A stretch of 64,000 nt of DNA from Streptomyces katrae. GTDB taxonomy: Bacteria; Actinomycetota; Actinomycetes; Streptomycetales; Streptomycetaceae. The stretch lies in NCBI RefSeq assembly GCF_000717655.1, contig NZ_JNZY01000004.1, forward strand, positions 1 through 64,000. Reading direction: 5' to 3'. A program made the translations under genes and the position numbers. Position 1 is the stretch's first letter. Every line of letters starts with the position of its first letter. Below the pieces are notes generated by a model that was given only the letters and a program-made list of their open reading frames with translations, was not told where the DNA came from and ran no database searches. Of this stretch, positions 16,923 through 25,905 are shown piece after piece.

Positions 16923-18278
16923 TCAACGCAGGTAGGAGAGCCCCGGGTGCTCCGCCGCGTAGCCGTCCAGGAGCTGCCGCGCCACCCCGACCGAGTCCAC
17001 CAGGGGGTGCAGCGCGAAGGCCTTGACGGCGTCGGCCCGGGAGCCGCTCGCGGCGGCCGCGAGGACTTCCCGCTCGACCGCCTTGACCGAGGTCACCAGG
17101 CCCACCGCGTGCAGCGGCAGCGGGTCCACGGCCACCGGGTGGGCGCCGTTCGCGTCGACCAGGCAGGGCACCTCGATGACGGCCTGCGCGTCGAGCACGG
17201 ACAGGGTCGAGCGGTTGCGGACGTTGAGGATCAGCGTGGCCCGCTCGTCCCGGGCGATGGCGCGCATCAGCGCGAGCGCGACCTTCTCGTACCCGCCGGA
17301 CTCCAGATCGCTCTCGTCGCGCTCGCCCGTGCCCGCCGCCTCGCGGTTCTCGGCCATGTACGTGGCCTCCCGCTCGGCCCTGGTCCGGTCCCAGGCGGCC
17401 AGCGCCGCCCCGGCCGGCCGGTCCGCGCGGCCCGCCTCGGCGTAGAAGCCGCGCTGCTGGTCGCGCAGGAACGCGCCGCGGGTCTGCTCGGCCTCCGTGT
17501 ACGCCCGTACGGTGTCACGGTTGAAGTAGTAATAGTGCAGGTACTCGTTGGGGATCGCGCCGAGCGAGCGCAGCCACTCGGCCCCGAACAGCCGGCCCTC
17601 CTCGAAGGACTCCAGCGCCTCGGCGTCGGCCAGCAGCCGGGGCAGCTCGTCACGGCCGCCGATGCGCAGTCCGCGGAGCCAGCCCAGGTGGTTGAGGCCG
17701 ACGTAGTCGATCCAGGCGTCCTCGGGGGGGGCGCCGAGCAGCCGGGCGACGCGCCGGCCGAGCCCCACCGGGGAGTCGCAGATCCCGATCACCCGGTCGC
17801 CGAGCTCCTCGGTCATGGCCTCGGTGACCAGCCCCGCCGGGTTGGTGAAGTTGATGACCCAGGCCTCGGGGGCGGTACGGGCGATCCTGCGGGCGATCTC
17901 CCGGGCGACCGGCACCGTCCGCAGGCCGTACGCGATCCCGCCCGCGCCGACCGTCTCCTGGCCCAGCACGCCCTCGGCCAGGGCGACCCGCTCGTCCGCG
18001 GCGCGCCCCTCGAGGCCGCCGACGCGGATGGCGGAGAAGACGAAGTCGGCCCCGCGCAGGGCCTCGTCGAGGTCCCCGGTGGCGGTGACGGCCGGGGCGT
18101 CGGGCGCTCCGGTGGCGGCCGCCTGGTCGGCGAGCACCCGGGCCATGGCGCCGAGCCGGGCGGGGTCCTCGTCGTACAGCGTCACGTGGGTGACCCGGCC
18201 CTCGGCATGGTCGCCGAGCAGTGCACCGTAGACGAGCGGCACCCGGAATCCGCCCCCGCCGAGGATGGTCAGCCGCAC
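16923..18278 (-). CDS. glycoside hydrolase family 4 (6-phospho-beta-glucosidase-like)
   Basis: A 451-residue GH4 enzyme. These use NAD+ and Mn2+ to cleave phosphorylated glycosides by an oxidation-elimination route. The N-terminus is a Rossmann NAD motif (LTILGGGGFRVPLVYGAL). Family motifs INFTNPAGLVTEA, GICDSPVG (metal-binding Cys) and VGLNHLGW (metal-binding His) follow. No phosphotransferase or sugar transporter gene is adjacent, so the natural substrate is open. GTG start. The upstream region has repeated GTGCCACGATC boxes. Confidence 0.9.
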   Translation of the reverse strand: MRLTILGGGGFRVPLVYGALLGDHAEGRVTHVTLYDEDPARLGAMARVLADQAAATGAPDAPAVTATGDLDEALRGADFVFSAIRVGGLEGRAADERVALAEGVLGQETVGAGGIAYGLRTVPVAREIARRIARTAPEAWVINFTNPAGLVTEAMTEELGDRVIGICDSPVGLGRRVARLLGAPPEDAWIDYVGLNHLGWLRGLRIGGRDELPRLLADAEALESFEEGRLFGAEWLRSLGAIPNEYLHYYYFNRDTVRAYTEAEQTRGAFLRDQQRGFYAEAGRADRPAGAALAAWDRTRAEREATYMAENREAAGTGERDESDLESGGYEKVALALMRAIARDERATLILNVRNRSTLSVLDAQAVIEVPCLVDANGAHPVAVDPLPLHAVGLVTSVKAVEREVLAAAASGSRADAVKAFALHPLVDSVGVARQLLDGYAAEHPGLSYLR

Positions 18279-18297
18279 GCCCTACCGCCCTTCACCC

Positions 18298-18326
18298 GTG
18301 CCACGATCGGTGCCACGATCCGTGGC
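18298..18326 (-). promoter_or_regulatory. repeated GTGCCACGATC boxes upstream of the GH4 gene
   Basis: GTGCCACGATC occurs at 18298-18308 and again at 18310-18320, followed by CGTGGCAT, so the second copy also forms the dyad GCCAC-GATCC-GTGGC. The boxes lie 20-48 bp upstream of the GH4 start and would overlap its promoter. Confidence 0.55.
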
Positions 18327-18406
18327 ATCCGCTCCGCGACACGTGATCGCCCATGTTGGAGGGCTCCAGTGTCCCCTGCCGGGCGGCGCGGCGGGGGCTC
18401 GGACGC

Positions 18407-19393
18407 TCAGTCCTCCAGCGACGGGACGGCGCGCAGCCGGGGCCCCTGGTGGAGCGGGGCGGCGGCGCCGGGGACCGGGCCCGCCGCGGCGCCCTGCGGC
18501 GCCGAAAGGATCATGGTGATCCGGGTGAGGCCCATCCCGTCGAGCATCCGGCTGGATTCGGCCACGAGCCGGCAGCGTACGTGCCCCCAGCGCGGGTCCC
18601 AGTGGCGCACGGTCCGCACGGCCCCGTCGCGCTCGGCGGCATCGGCCCCGTGGGTGCTCAGCCAGTGCGGCACCCCGTAGCGGTAGGCCGCCTCCATGAA
18701 CGGGTCGCGGGCCACCTCCTGGCGGATGCTGCTCAGGCCCTCGTCCTCCGGAGCGGCGGCGAGCGCGTTCGCGAACTGGGCCAGCAGCGGGACGCACCAG
18801 GCCGGTTCGTGGTCCTCCAGCACGGCCGCGGCGTCCGGGTGGAACAGCACGAAGCGCAGGAAGTTGTCGTCCGGCAGGGCGGTCGGGTGGGGGCGCACCG
18901 ACTGGAAGAGCCTGTCGAACGCCGAGTTGGTGAGTGCCACGTCCCAGCGGTGGTCCACCAGGAAGCTCGGGTAGGGCACGGCTTCCATGAGGGCCGCGTA
19001 GTCGCACAGGTAGTCGCGCTGGGCGGGGTCCTGGGGCAGCCGGCTCTCCTCGGCCGCCCGCCACGTCGGCGGCGGGTCGCGGTCGACCATGACGCGGAAG
19101 AGCCAGAAGCACTGCCGCTCGCTCATCTCCAAGGCCTCGGCCAGTGCGAGCAGTTTGCGGTCCGTCCACTCCTTGACCAGGCCGCGCTCCCAGTTGCCGT
19201 AGGCGCGGACGCTGATACGGAGCCGGGCGGCGAGGTCTTCCTGGCTCAGGCCGAGCTCCTCGCGCCGCTGGCGCAAAATCTCCTTGCGTCGCTCCGACCG
19301 CACTGCGCCGCGTGCGGACTCCTCGCCCGCCAGGCGCTCCTCACCGGCTCGGGCGAGGCCATCGGACGGGCCCACCGCTGCGAGATGTGGCAC
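18407..19393 (-). CDS. XRE regulator with MmyB-like ligand-binding domain
   Basis: A 328-residue protein. After a disordered leader, an XRE helix-turn-helix is clear (LRQRREELGLSQEDLAARL, then ISVRAYGNWERG). The rest is an MmyB-type PAS-like domain (YPSFLVDHRWDVALTNSAFDR, LRFVLFHPDA, VRHWDPRWGHVRCRLVAE). Such proteins sense small hydrophobic ligands and control adjacent genes. I start at the GTG for PHLAAV because GGGGAG precedes it and a TTGACA-18-CAGGAT promoter lies just upstream; the longer frame to 19561 would run through that promoter. Divergent from module 1. Confidence 0.8.
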   Translation of the reverse strand: MPHLAAVGPSDGLARAGEERLAGEESARGAVRSERRKEILRQRREELGLSQEDLAARLRISVRAYGNWERGLVKEWTDRKLLALAEALEMSERQCFWLFRVMVDRDPPPTWRAAEESRLPQDPAQRDYLCDYAALMEAVPYPSFLVDHRWDVALTNSAFDRLFQSVRPHPTALPDDNFLRFVLFHPDAAAVLEDHEPAWCVPLLAQFANALAAAPEDEGLSSIRQEVARDPFMEAAYRYGVPHWLSTHGADAAERDGAVRTVRHWDPRWGHVRCRLVAESSRMLDGMGLTRITMILSAPQGAAAGPVPGAAAPLHQGPRLRAVPSLED

Positions 19394-19440
19394 CGAGAGC
19401 TCCCCCTCTTCACGGTCTGGATCTTCAATTACCTGTGGCG

Positions 19441-19470
19441 ATCCTGCTACCGACTTCATTCGAGTGTCAA
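19441..19470 (-). promoter_or_regulatory. sigma-70 type promoter of the XRE/MmyB gene
   Basis: Read on the minus strand, TTGACA (19470-19465) is followed 18 bases later by CAGGAT (19446-19441), placing a start site near 19434 and a leader of about 40 nt before the GTG at 19393. Confidence 0.55.
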
Positions 19471-19508
19471 CTATCGTGGCAATTCCAGCCTCTTGACAGC
19501 TCATTCCC

Positions 19509-19522
19509 GCCACAGCTGTGGC
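19509..19522. promoter_or_regulatory. 14-bp perfect palindrome in the module 1 divergent region
   Basis: GCCACAGCTGTGGC is a perfect palindrome, 91 bp upstream of the HTH gene and 116 bp upstream of the XRE/MmyB start, so it could serve as an operator for both. Confidence 0.5.
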
Positions 19523-19612
19523 AAGTTCTGGCCCTGCGGCGGCTCCTCGGCTAGATTCCAAAAGCCGACCATGTGCCCGTACCGACCCCGCCGCGATCTA
19601 GGAGAACCACTG

Positions 19613-20278
19613 GTGACAGACGGCTTCCCGGCTCCCGTCGCGGTGGCCAACGCGCCCCTGGCAGCCACCGTCACGCGCGTCGCCGAACTCGCGGGCAAGA
19701 TGGGCCGTGACCTCAACAAAGTCTTCGACCTGCGCCGCCTCTCGGAGGCCTCCGGCGTTCCCGCCGACGTGGTGAGGACCCTGCTGGACGGCCGTCCCGC
19801 CGGCGAGCCCTGTCTGCAGACCCGTTTCCTCCAGCGCCTCGACCTGCTCCGGCGCACCCGGCTGAAACCCAACGGACGCCGCTACACGCAGCAGGAGATC
19901 GCGGACGGCGCCGGCATGTCCCGGCAGCAGGCCGGCGCCCTGATCAACGGTGACCGCAGGCCCACCATGGAGCACTGCGACGCGATCCAGCGCTTCTTCG
20001 GCGTCCACGCCGGGTTCCTCACCGCGCACGACGCCGACGCCCTCACCGACGCGCTCCAGCGCACCGAGCAGCAGCTGCTCCAGGACTACGCGGGCCGTGC
20101 CCGCGAAACCGTACCCGCCCCGGCGGCTTCGACCGGCGATCCGCTGGCAAGACTCCTCCAGAACCACGGCGTCCGGGGCATCGCCTGGCGCGCCGCCCAA
20201 CTGCCCAGCGACAAGCACCGGGACAAGGTGACCGAGTGGCTGGACATGCTTCTCGAAAGCGTCAAACCGAATGAATGA
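19613..20278 (+). CDS. module 1 HTH DNA-binding protein
   Basis: A 221-residue protein. A helix-turn-helix sits at residues 92-112 (TQQEIADGAGMSRQQAGALI) inside a unit of about 105 residues (42-148) ending AIQRFFGVHAGFLTAHDADALTDAL. The C-terminal 45 residues (LLQNHGVRGIAWRAAQL, then a helix ending WLDMLLESV) recur in the paralogue at 52672, which carries the unit twice. GTG start with AGGAG eight bases upstream. It is followed after 67 bp by the metallopeptidase gene. I infer a transcription factor whose stability or activity is set by that peptidase, as in ImmA/ImmR pairs. Confidence 0.8.
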   Translation: MTDGFPAPVAVANAPLAATVTRVAELAGKMGRDLNKVFDLRRLSEASGVPADVVRTLLDGRPAGEPCLQTRFLQRLDLLRRTRLKPNGRRYTQQEIADGAGMSRQQAGALINGDRRPTMEHCDAIQRFFGVHAGFLTAHDADALTDALQRTEQQLLQDYAGRARETVPAPAASTGDPLARLLQNHGVRGIAWRAAQLPSDKHRDKVTEWLDMLLESVKPNE

Positions 20279-20345
20279 TGACCCAGTCGAGAGTCTGGGT
20301 CTGATCCTTGAGTCCTGATCCGGATCCGCGCCGACGGGGAGAACG

Positions 20346-20903
20346 GTGAGCATAGGCAGAGAGCAGCGCCGGTTGTGCGGCGAACTGGTGGCCGGGCTCC
20401 GGCTGACCGCGCCCGTGGAACCCGTGGACCTCTACGCCGCCCTCTGCGAGGGCATGAGCAGGCACCGCGGCCGCAGGGTGGACTTCCGGATGGCCTCGTT
20501 CCCGCCGGGGACGGCCAGCGGCCTGTGGCTCGACATGGCGGACCGCGATCTGGTGGTCATCGAGGAGCGCACCGCACCGGACCACCAGCTGGTCATCCTG
20601 GGCCACGAGCTGTGGCACATGAAGGCCGGCCACTGCAGCCACCACGTCGACGGAGCCGCCGTCGCCGCCCGGCTGCTGAGCGACGAGGCCGACCTCGGGG
20701 AGACGGTCCGGCGCGTCGCCGCGCGCACGCGCGCCGACGTCTCGGAGGAGACCGAGGCGGAGACGTTCGGTTTACTGCTGGGCAGCCGCTGCCGGACCTG
20801 GCTCGCCGGTTCCGCGAGCCATCGGGCGCCCGCACAGCGTGACCAGTTGGCGGGCCGCATCGAGGCCTCGCTCGGATACCGGGGGCACAGGAACGACCGT
20901 TGA
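20346..20903 (+). CDS. module 1 ImmA/IrrE-like zinc metallopeptidase
   Basis: A 185-residue soluble protein. HELWH at residues 87-91 gives the two zinc histidines and the catalytic glutamate; a later glutamate in EAETFGLLLG is the likely third ligand. The preceding strands (RMASFPPGTASGLWLDM, DLVVIEERTAPDHQLVI) match the IrrE/ImmA fold, where a surface strand precedes the HExxH helix. In ImmA and IrrE the peptidase cleaves an XRE repressor on a signal. Databases often label such proteins as toxins, which the sequence does not support. Its TGA overlaps the TTG start of the membrane protein. Confidence 0.8.
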   Translation: MSIGREQRRLCGELVAGLRLTAPVEPVDLYAALCEGMSRHRGRRVDFRMASFPPGTASGLWLDMADRDLVVIEERTAPDHQLVILGHELWHMKAGHCSHHVDGAAVAARLLSDEADLGETVRRVAARTRADVSEETEAETFGLLLGSRCRTWLAGSASHRAPAQRDQLAGRIEASLGYRGHRNDR

Positions 20904-22087
20904 ACGGCCAGGACTACTACATACCGGCAGCCGCCCTGGCGGTCTCACTCGCCTTCAAGCTGCCGGCGCTACGGCACAACTGGCGCGACCCGCTCCTGAG
21001 GTCGGTCTGCGCCCTGTTGATCCTGGCCGGATCGGTGTTCACCTTCGCCGCTCCGCCCACCATCGAGGCGGTCAACCGCTGGACCGGCGTCGCCAACTTC
21101 TCCGCACCGCTCGTCTACTGCCTGATCACCCTGTTCAGCGCCGCCTGCCTGGTGCTGATCGTGAACTGGCGCGGCGGCCCGGCCGAAGTGACCCGGCGCA
21201 TCTCGCGCCGCTGGATGCTCGGGTACGCCGCGGTCGTCGTGGTGCTGGTGGTGCTCTTCCTGTTCGGTGAGACCCCGGTCGAGCGGCTGCGCGACTTCGA
21301 CACCTACTACGCCAACACCCCGTACATCCAGCAGATGATCGCCCTCTACCTGACGGCACACCTCGTGGCGGCCGTCGTGATGGTGGCCATGTGCTGGCGC
21401 TGGTCCCTCCAGGTGCACGGCTGGCTGCGGATCGGCCTGATGATCATCGTCTCGGGCTACATCTTCAACCTCAGCTACGACGCCACCAAGATCTCCGCGG
21501 TCGTCGCCCGCTGGGCCGGCCACGACCTCGACGGCCTGAGCACCTTCATCGCCCCGCCGCTCGCCTCCATCGGCGCGCTGATCAGCGCGATCGGCTTCGT
21601 ACTGCCCCTGCTGTGCCAGCGGCTCTCCGACAGCTGGCAGACCTGGACGACGTACCGGCGGCTCGGCGCGCTCTGGCACGAGGTGCAGATCGGCGCCCCC
21701 AGCGGCACGCCCTGCGTGCAGATGTCCTGGTGGGCCCCGGCCGAACTGCGCGTGATCCAGCGGGAGTCGGACATCCACGACGGATTCCTGCACCTCGGCC
21801 CGTACTTCGACCTGAGCCGCCGCGAGGAGGCGTACGCGCGGGCCCTCGCGGACGGGACGGACGAGGAGACGGCGCGCGCCGTCGCCGACGCGGCGATGGT
21901 CGCGGCCGCCGTCCAGGCCCGCTCGGCGGACCCGGAGGGCGCGGTCATCGGGGCCAGCGAGGAGAGCGTCCTCGACACCCTCGGCAGCGCGCGCGACCTC
22001 GTACGGATCTCCCACGCGCTGCGGCATTCGCCGGTGGTGGCGGCCGTACGCCGGCAGGTCGCGCTGACGGGGAGCGGACCGGCCTGA
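20900..22087 (+). CDS. module 1 multispanning membrane protein (MAB_1171c-like)
   Basis: A 395-residue protein with about seven hydrophobic helices in the first 235 residues and a soluble C-terminal part of ~160. Conserved with the paralogue at 55858: AAPPTIEAVNRWTGVANFSA, PVERLRDFDTYYANTP, WWAPAELRVIQRES, and a terminal HSPVVAAVRRQ. By recall this is the family annotated as MAB_1171c putative transporter, with no proven function. Helix count, a cytoplasmic tail and coupling to a peptidase fit a receptor equally well. TTG start with AGGAA six bases upstream, overlapping the peptidase stop (TTGA). Confidence 0.8.
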   Translation: MNGQDYYIPAAALAVSLAFKLPALRHNWRDPLLRSVCALLILAGSVFTFAAPPTIEAVNRWTGVANFSAPLVYCLITLFSAACLVLIVNWRGGPAEVTRRISRRWMLGYAAVVVVLVVLFLFGETPVERLRDFDTYYANTPYIQQMIALYLTAHLVAAVVMVAMCWRWSLQVHGWLRIGLMIIVSGYIFNLSYDATKISAVVARWAGHDLDGLSTFIAPPLASIGALISAIGFVLPLLCQRLSDSWQTWTTYRRLGALWHEVQIGAPSGTPCVQMSWWAPAELRVIQRESDIHDGFLHLGPYFDLSRREEAYARALADGTDEETARAVADAAMVAAAVQARSADPEGAVIGASEESVLDTLGSARDLVRISHALRHSPVVAAVRRQVALTGSGPA

Positions 22088-22116
22088 GCCGGCCCGCTCG
22101 CTCCCGGCCGACGGCG

Positions 22117-22896
22117 TCAGCGCTCGGCCGCGGCCAGCGCCACCTTCGGGAACAGGTCCTGGAACGGGCCCGCCGAATCGATTCCCTCCCGGCCGTAGGG
22201 CGCGTCGAAGCTCCACACCATGAACAGCAGGAACACGATCAGCGCGCTGAACAGACCGGCCAGCAGCAGCTCTCGTCCGGACCTGCGGATCTGCAGGGTG
22301 AAGATCAGCCCCACGGTGACCACCCCGCCGACCAGCAGCCCGAACCAGACGACGCTCGGCAGCGTCGACTCGTCGGCCTGCATGCGCGAGTGGCGGGCGT
22401 CGTCGGCGGCCGCGATGTGGTCCAGCAGCGGCTGGTAGGCCTGCGCCTGCAGCTCGTTCGCCGGGCTCTGGTGGGTGACGTCGGTGCGCAGCTTGCCGAG
22501 CAGCGCGGCGCCCTTCGGCGAGGCGCCTTCGCCCGAGGTCAGCAGCGGCCAGTCCACGGCGACGGTGTGGGAGACGTACGCGTCCACCTCGCCGCGGATC
22601 CGGTCGCGGACGGGAGCCGGGTAGACGTCGGCGCGCTGGGTGACCTCGTACAGCGACTGGGCCTCGCGGCGCACGCTGTCCTCGGCGGCGCCGCGGGCCT
22701 CCCAGACGCCGGCGATGGCCAGGCCGAGCACGATCGCGTAGACCACGCCCACCATCATCGTCATGTACTCGATGACGTCGGGGGTTTCGCTGGTGTCCTC
22801 GTCCTCCGCGACCCGGCGGTGCCGGAACGCGGTGCAGGCGAGGACGAGGGCGCAGACGAGCGCCATGGCGACGGCCAGGACCAGCCATTCGGACAC
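22117..22896 (-). CDS. DUF4239-like membrane protein
   Basis: A 259-residue protein with two N-terminal membrane helices (WLVLAVAMALVCALVLACTA; VGVVYAIVLGLAIAGVW), a central soluble helical region, and two C-terminal helices (VWFGLLVGGVVTVGLIFTL; LLLAGLFSALIVFLLFMVW). The helix pattern and R-x-E-A-x-x-L-Y motif after the second helix fit DUF4239, a bestrophin-like family of unknown role. GTG start with GGGAG seven bases upstream. It lies 48 bp downstream of the Gly/Asp-repeat protein on the same strand, suggesting an operon. Confidence 0.75.
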   Translation of the reverse strand: MSEWLVLAVAMALVCALVLACTAFRHRRVAEDEDTSETPDVIEYMTMMVGVVYAIVLGLAIAGVWEARGAAEDSVRREAQSLYEVTQRADVYPAPVRDRIRGEVDAYVSHTVAVDWPLLTSGEGASPKGAALLGKLRTDVTHQSPANELQAQAYQPLLDHIAAADDARHSRMQADESTLPSVVWFGLLVGGVVTVGLIFTLQIRRSGRELLLAGLFSALIVFLLFMVWSFDAPYGREGIDSAGPFQDLFPKVALAAAER

Positions 22897-22944
22897 GAGG
22901 GTTCTCCCGTTGGTGGATCGGTGGGTGGGTGCCGGGCGGCGCGG

Positions 22945-23631
<687 letters not shown>

Positions 23632-23947
23632 CGCGCGTCCTCCCGTTGTGAGGGTCTCGGCTGAAGAAACGATCACAACGGCACTTCGACACGCCGCAGA
23701 GGCGTCAAGATCACCGAGGCCCGGGTGACGGCCCGCCGTCGAGAGCGCGCTCGGCGGGCCTGCCGGCCGATTTGCCCTGGCCGATGGAGAGGACCGGGCC
23801 GGTGACCATGAGCCGAGGCCGAGGCCGGCGTAGGCGAAGAACGCGAACATGACGAGCGCCGCGCCGCCCACGCCGAGGAGCCTCCGCCGCCGAAGAAGTC
23901 CGGCTGCCGCCTCATGGGTCGGGCGCGGGCTCGCCTACGCTGACCGC
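23632..23947. other. 316-bp divergent intergenic region
   Basis: It separates the low-complexity protein from the histidine kinase. A minus-strand frame continuous with the low-complexity protein begins at 23871 with a hydrophobic stretch (GGAALVMFAFFAYAGLGLGSW), but it has no binding site and then turns to random-looking sequence; I read it as noncoding or a remnant. No clear promoter hexamers. Confidence 0.35.
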
Positions 23948-25249
23948 ATGTCCCGCGTGTCCGAAACCGCCGCCGAACCGCCGGTCGCCGTCTGGGTGGC
24001 GCTGAAGCGGCCGTTCCGCTTCCTCGGCTCCTGGTGGCCGTGGCGGTGCTGGTCGTACCTCGGCAGCGGGATCCTCCTGGGGTACGGGGTCCTCCTCGCG
24101 CTGGCGCTGCTCCTCGGGCTGGGGGTGCTGCTGGCCGTCGCCGGGATCGGGCTGCTCCTGCTGCTCGGCGCCGTGGCCGGAGCAGTGCCGCTCGGGCAGT
24201 TCGAGCGGTGGCGGCTGCGGTGGGTGGAGCCCGCGCCCGTGCCCGATCCGCACGTCTCGCTCGCCGGGGCGGCCGCCGCCGCCTGGCTGAGGACCCGGCT
24301 GCGCGAGCGGGCCACGTGGCGGGAGCTCGGGTACGCCGCCCTGCTCGGGCCGGTGTTCGCCGCGGCCGGCTTCGGGGTCGTCACGCTGTTCGCCTTCTCT
24401 CTGATCCTCGTGTCGAGCCCCGTCGTCGTGTGGGCCCTTGCCCCCGAAACCGTGATGCTGATCCCCGGCAGGCCGGTCTCCGGCCCGCTGGAAGCCCTGG
24501 GCGGTACCGCCGTCGGACTGGCCGGGCTGGTGCTGGCCGCGTACGCGGGAGGGCTCCTCGCGGGAGCCCAGGTGAAGACCGCGCGGCTGCTGCTCGGGGC
24601 GCGCGAGGAGGACGCCCGGGTGCTGGAGCTGACCCGCTCCCGGGTCCGCCTCGTGGACGCCTTCGAGGCCGAACGGCGTCGGATCGAGCGGGACCTGCAC
24701 GACGGCGCCCAGCAGCAGCTGGTCGCCCTCAGCATGACCCTCGGTCTCGCCGAGCTGGAGCTGCGCAGGGTGCCGCAGGCCGCCGACGCGGCCGGACTGG
24801 TGGCCCGGGGCCGCGGCGAGGCGCGGCTGGCCCTGGAGCAACTGCGCGACCTCATAAGGGGGATCCACCCGCAGGTGCTCACCGACCACGGGCTCGCGGC
24901 GGCCGTCGCGGAGGTCGCGCTGCGCCACCCCGTGCCGGTGACGGTGGACCTGGACGTGCCCCGGCTGCCCGAACCGGTGGAGATCACGGCGTACTTCACC
25001 GTCACCGAGGCCCTGACCAACGCGGCGAAGCACAGCGGCGCCTCGCACATCGGGATCGCCGGTAAGGTCGACGGTGGCCGGCTGACTCTCTCCGTCACCG
25101 ACGACGGCCGCGGCGGGGCGGACCCCGGCGCGGGAGCGGGCCTGGCGGGTCTCGCGGACAGGGTGGCGATGTTGCAGGGCAGGCTGGTGGTGTCCAGTCC
25201 GGTGGGCGGACCGACCGAACTCCGGGTGGAGGTGCCGTGCTCCGGCTGA
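23948..25249 (+). CDS. sensor histidine kinase (NarL-type, HisKA_3)
   Basis: A 433-residue membrane sensor kinase. The first ~215 residues hold about four hydrophobic segments (LLGYGVLLALALLLGLGVLL; GVVTLFAFSLILVSSPVVVW; GTAVGLAGLVLAAYAGGLL). Residues ~235-300 are the HisKA_3 dimerisation domain with the phosphorylated histidine in ERDLHDGAQQQLV. The ATPase domain follows (TEALTNAAKHSGAS as N box, DDGRGGADPG as G1, GLAGLADRVAML as G2). The 3' end overlaps the response regulator start by 13 bases, so they form one pair. Signal unknown. Confidence 0.92.
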   Translation: MSRVSETAAEPPVAVWVALKRPFRFLGSWWPWRCWSYLGSGILLGYGVLLALALLLGLGVLLAVAGIGLLLLLGAVAGAVPLGQFERWRLRWVEPAPVPDPHVSLAGAAAAAWLRTRLRERATWRELGYAALLGPVFAAAGFGVVTLFAFSLILVSSPVVVWALAPETVMLIPGRPVSGPLEALGGTAVGLAGLVLAAYAGGLLAGAQVKTARLLLGAREEDARVLELTRSRVRLVDAFEAERRRIERDLHDGAQQQLVALSMTLGLAELELRRVPQAADAAGLVARGRGEARLALEQLRDLIRGIHPQVLTDHGLAAAVAEVALRHPVPVTVDLDVPRLPEPVEITAYFTVTEALTNAAKHSGASHIGIAGKVDGGRLTLSVTDDGRGGADPGAGAGLAGLADRVAMLQGRLVVSSPVGGPTELRVEVPCSG

Positions 25250-25905
25250 TTCTCGCGGAGGACTCCGTCCTGTTGCGCGCCGGGCTGACGGAACTCCTCA
25301 CCCGCAGCGGCCACCGCGTCCTCGCCGCCGTCGGGGACGCCGAGGAGCTGATCCGGGCGGTGGCGGCCGAACGGCCCGACGCCGTCGTCACCGATGTCCG
25401 GATGCCGCCCGGCTTCCGCGACGAGGGCCTGCGCGCCGCCCTCGAACTGCGTTCCCGGGACGGCTCGTTGCCGGTGCTCGTGCTCTCGCAGTACGTCGCC
25501 ACGGCGTACGCGACCCAGCTGCTCACCGCCGGCACGGCGGCGGGTGGTCCGGCCGGGCTGGGCTACCTGCTCAAGGACCGCGTCGGCGAGGTGGCGGAGT
25601 TCCTCGACGCCCTCGAACGGGTCGCGGGGGGCCAGACGGTCATCGACCCCGACGTGGTCCGGGTCCTGCTGGGGCGGCAGGCGGCGGACCGGCCCCTCGC
25701 CCGGCTCACCCCGCGCGAACGCGAGGTGCTGGCCCTGATGGCCGAGGGCCTCAACAACCAGGCTTTGGCGGCCCGGCTGTTCGTCACCGAGGCGGCCGTC
25801 GTCAAACACGCGAGCAGCATCTTCATGAAGCTGGACCTCGACCCGACGGAGGGCAACCGCCGCGTGCTGGCGGTGCTGGCCCACCTGCGCGGCGCGGAGG
25901 GCTGA
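25237..25905 (+). CDS. LuxR/NarL-family response regulator
   Basis: A 222-residue partner of the upstream kinase. Receiver domain: acidic pocket AEDS at the N-terminus, phosphorylated D53 in VVTDVRMPP, conserved Ser in VLSQYV, and Lys in LLKDRVG. C-terminal LuxR helix-turn-helix: LTPREREVLALMAEGLNNQA and VTEAAVVKHASSIFMKLDL. GTG start, overlapping the kinase by 13 bases. The last ~340 bases are also covered by the antisense end of the next gene. Confidence 0.93.
   Translation: MLRLILAEDSVLLRAGLTELLTRSGHRVLAAVGDAEELIRAVAAERPDAVVTDVRMPPGFRDEGLRAALELRSRDGSLPVLVLSQYVATAYATQLLTAGTAAGGPAGLGYLLKDRVGEVAEFLDALERVAGGQTVIDPDVVRVLLGRQAADRPLARLTPREREVLALMAEGLNNQALAARLFVTEAAVVKHASSIFMKLDLDPTEGNRRVLAVLAHLRGAEG

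Noticed and set aside
15381..18680. 1099-codon plus-strand frame
   Set aside because: It is antisense to the MFS and GH4 genes; its Asp/His/Arg/Gly-rich composition is a shadow pattern.
20346..20903. Toxin-antitoxin pair made of the HTH protein and the HELWH protein
   Set aside because: HELWH and the surrounding fold indicate a zinc peptidase of the ImmA/IrrE type, and a third coupled membrane gene does not fit a toxin-antitoxin unit.
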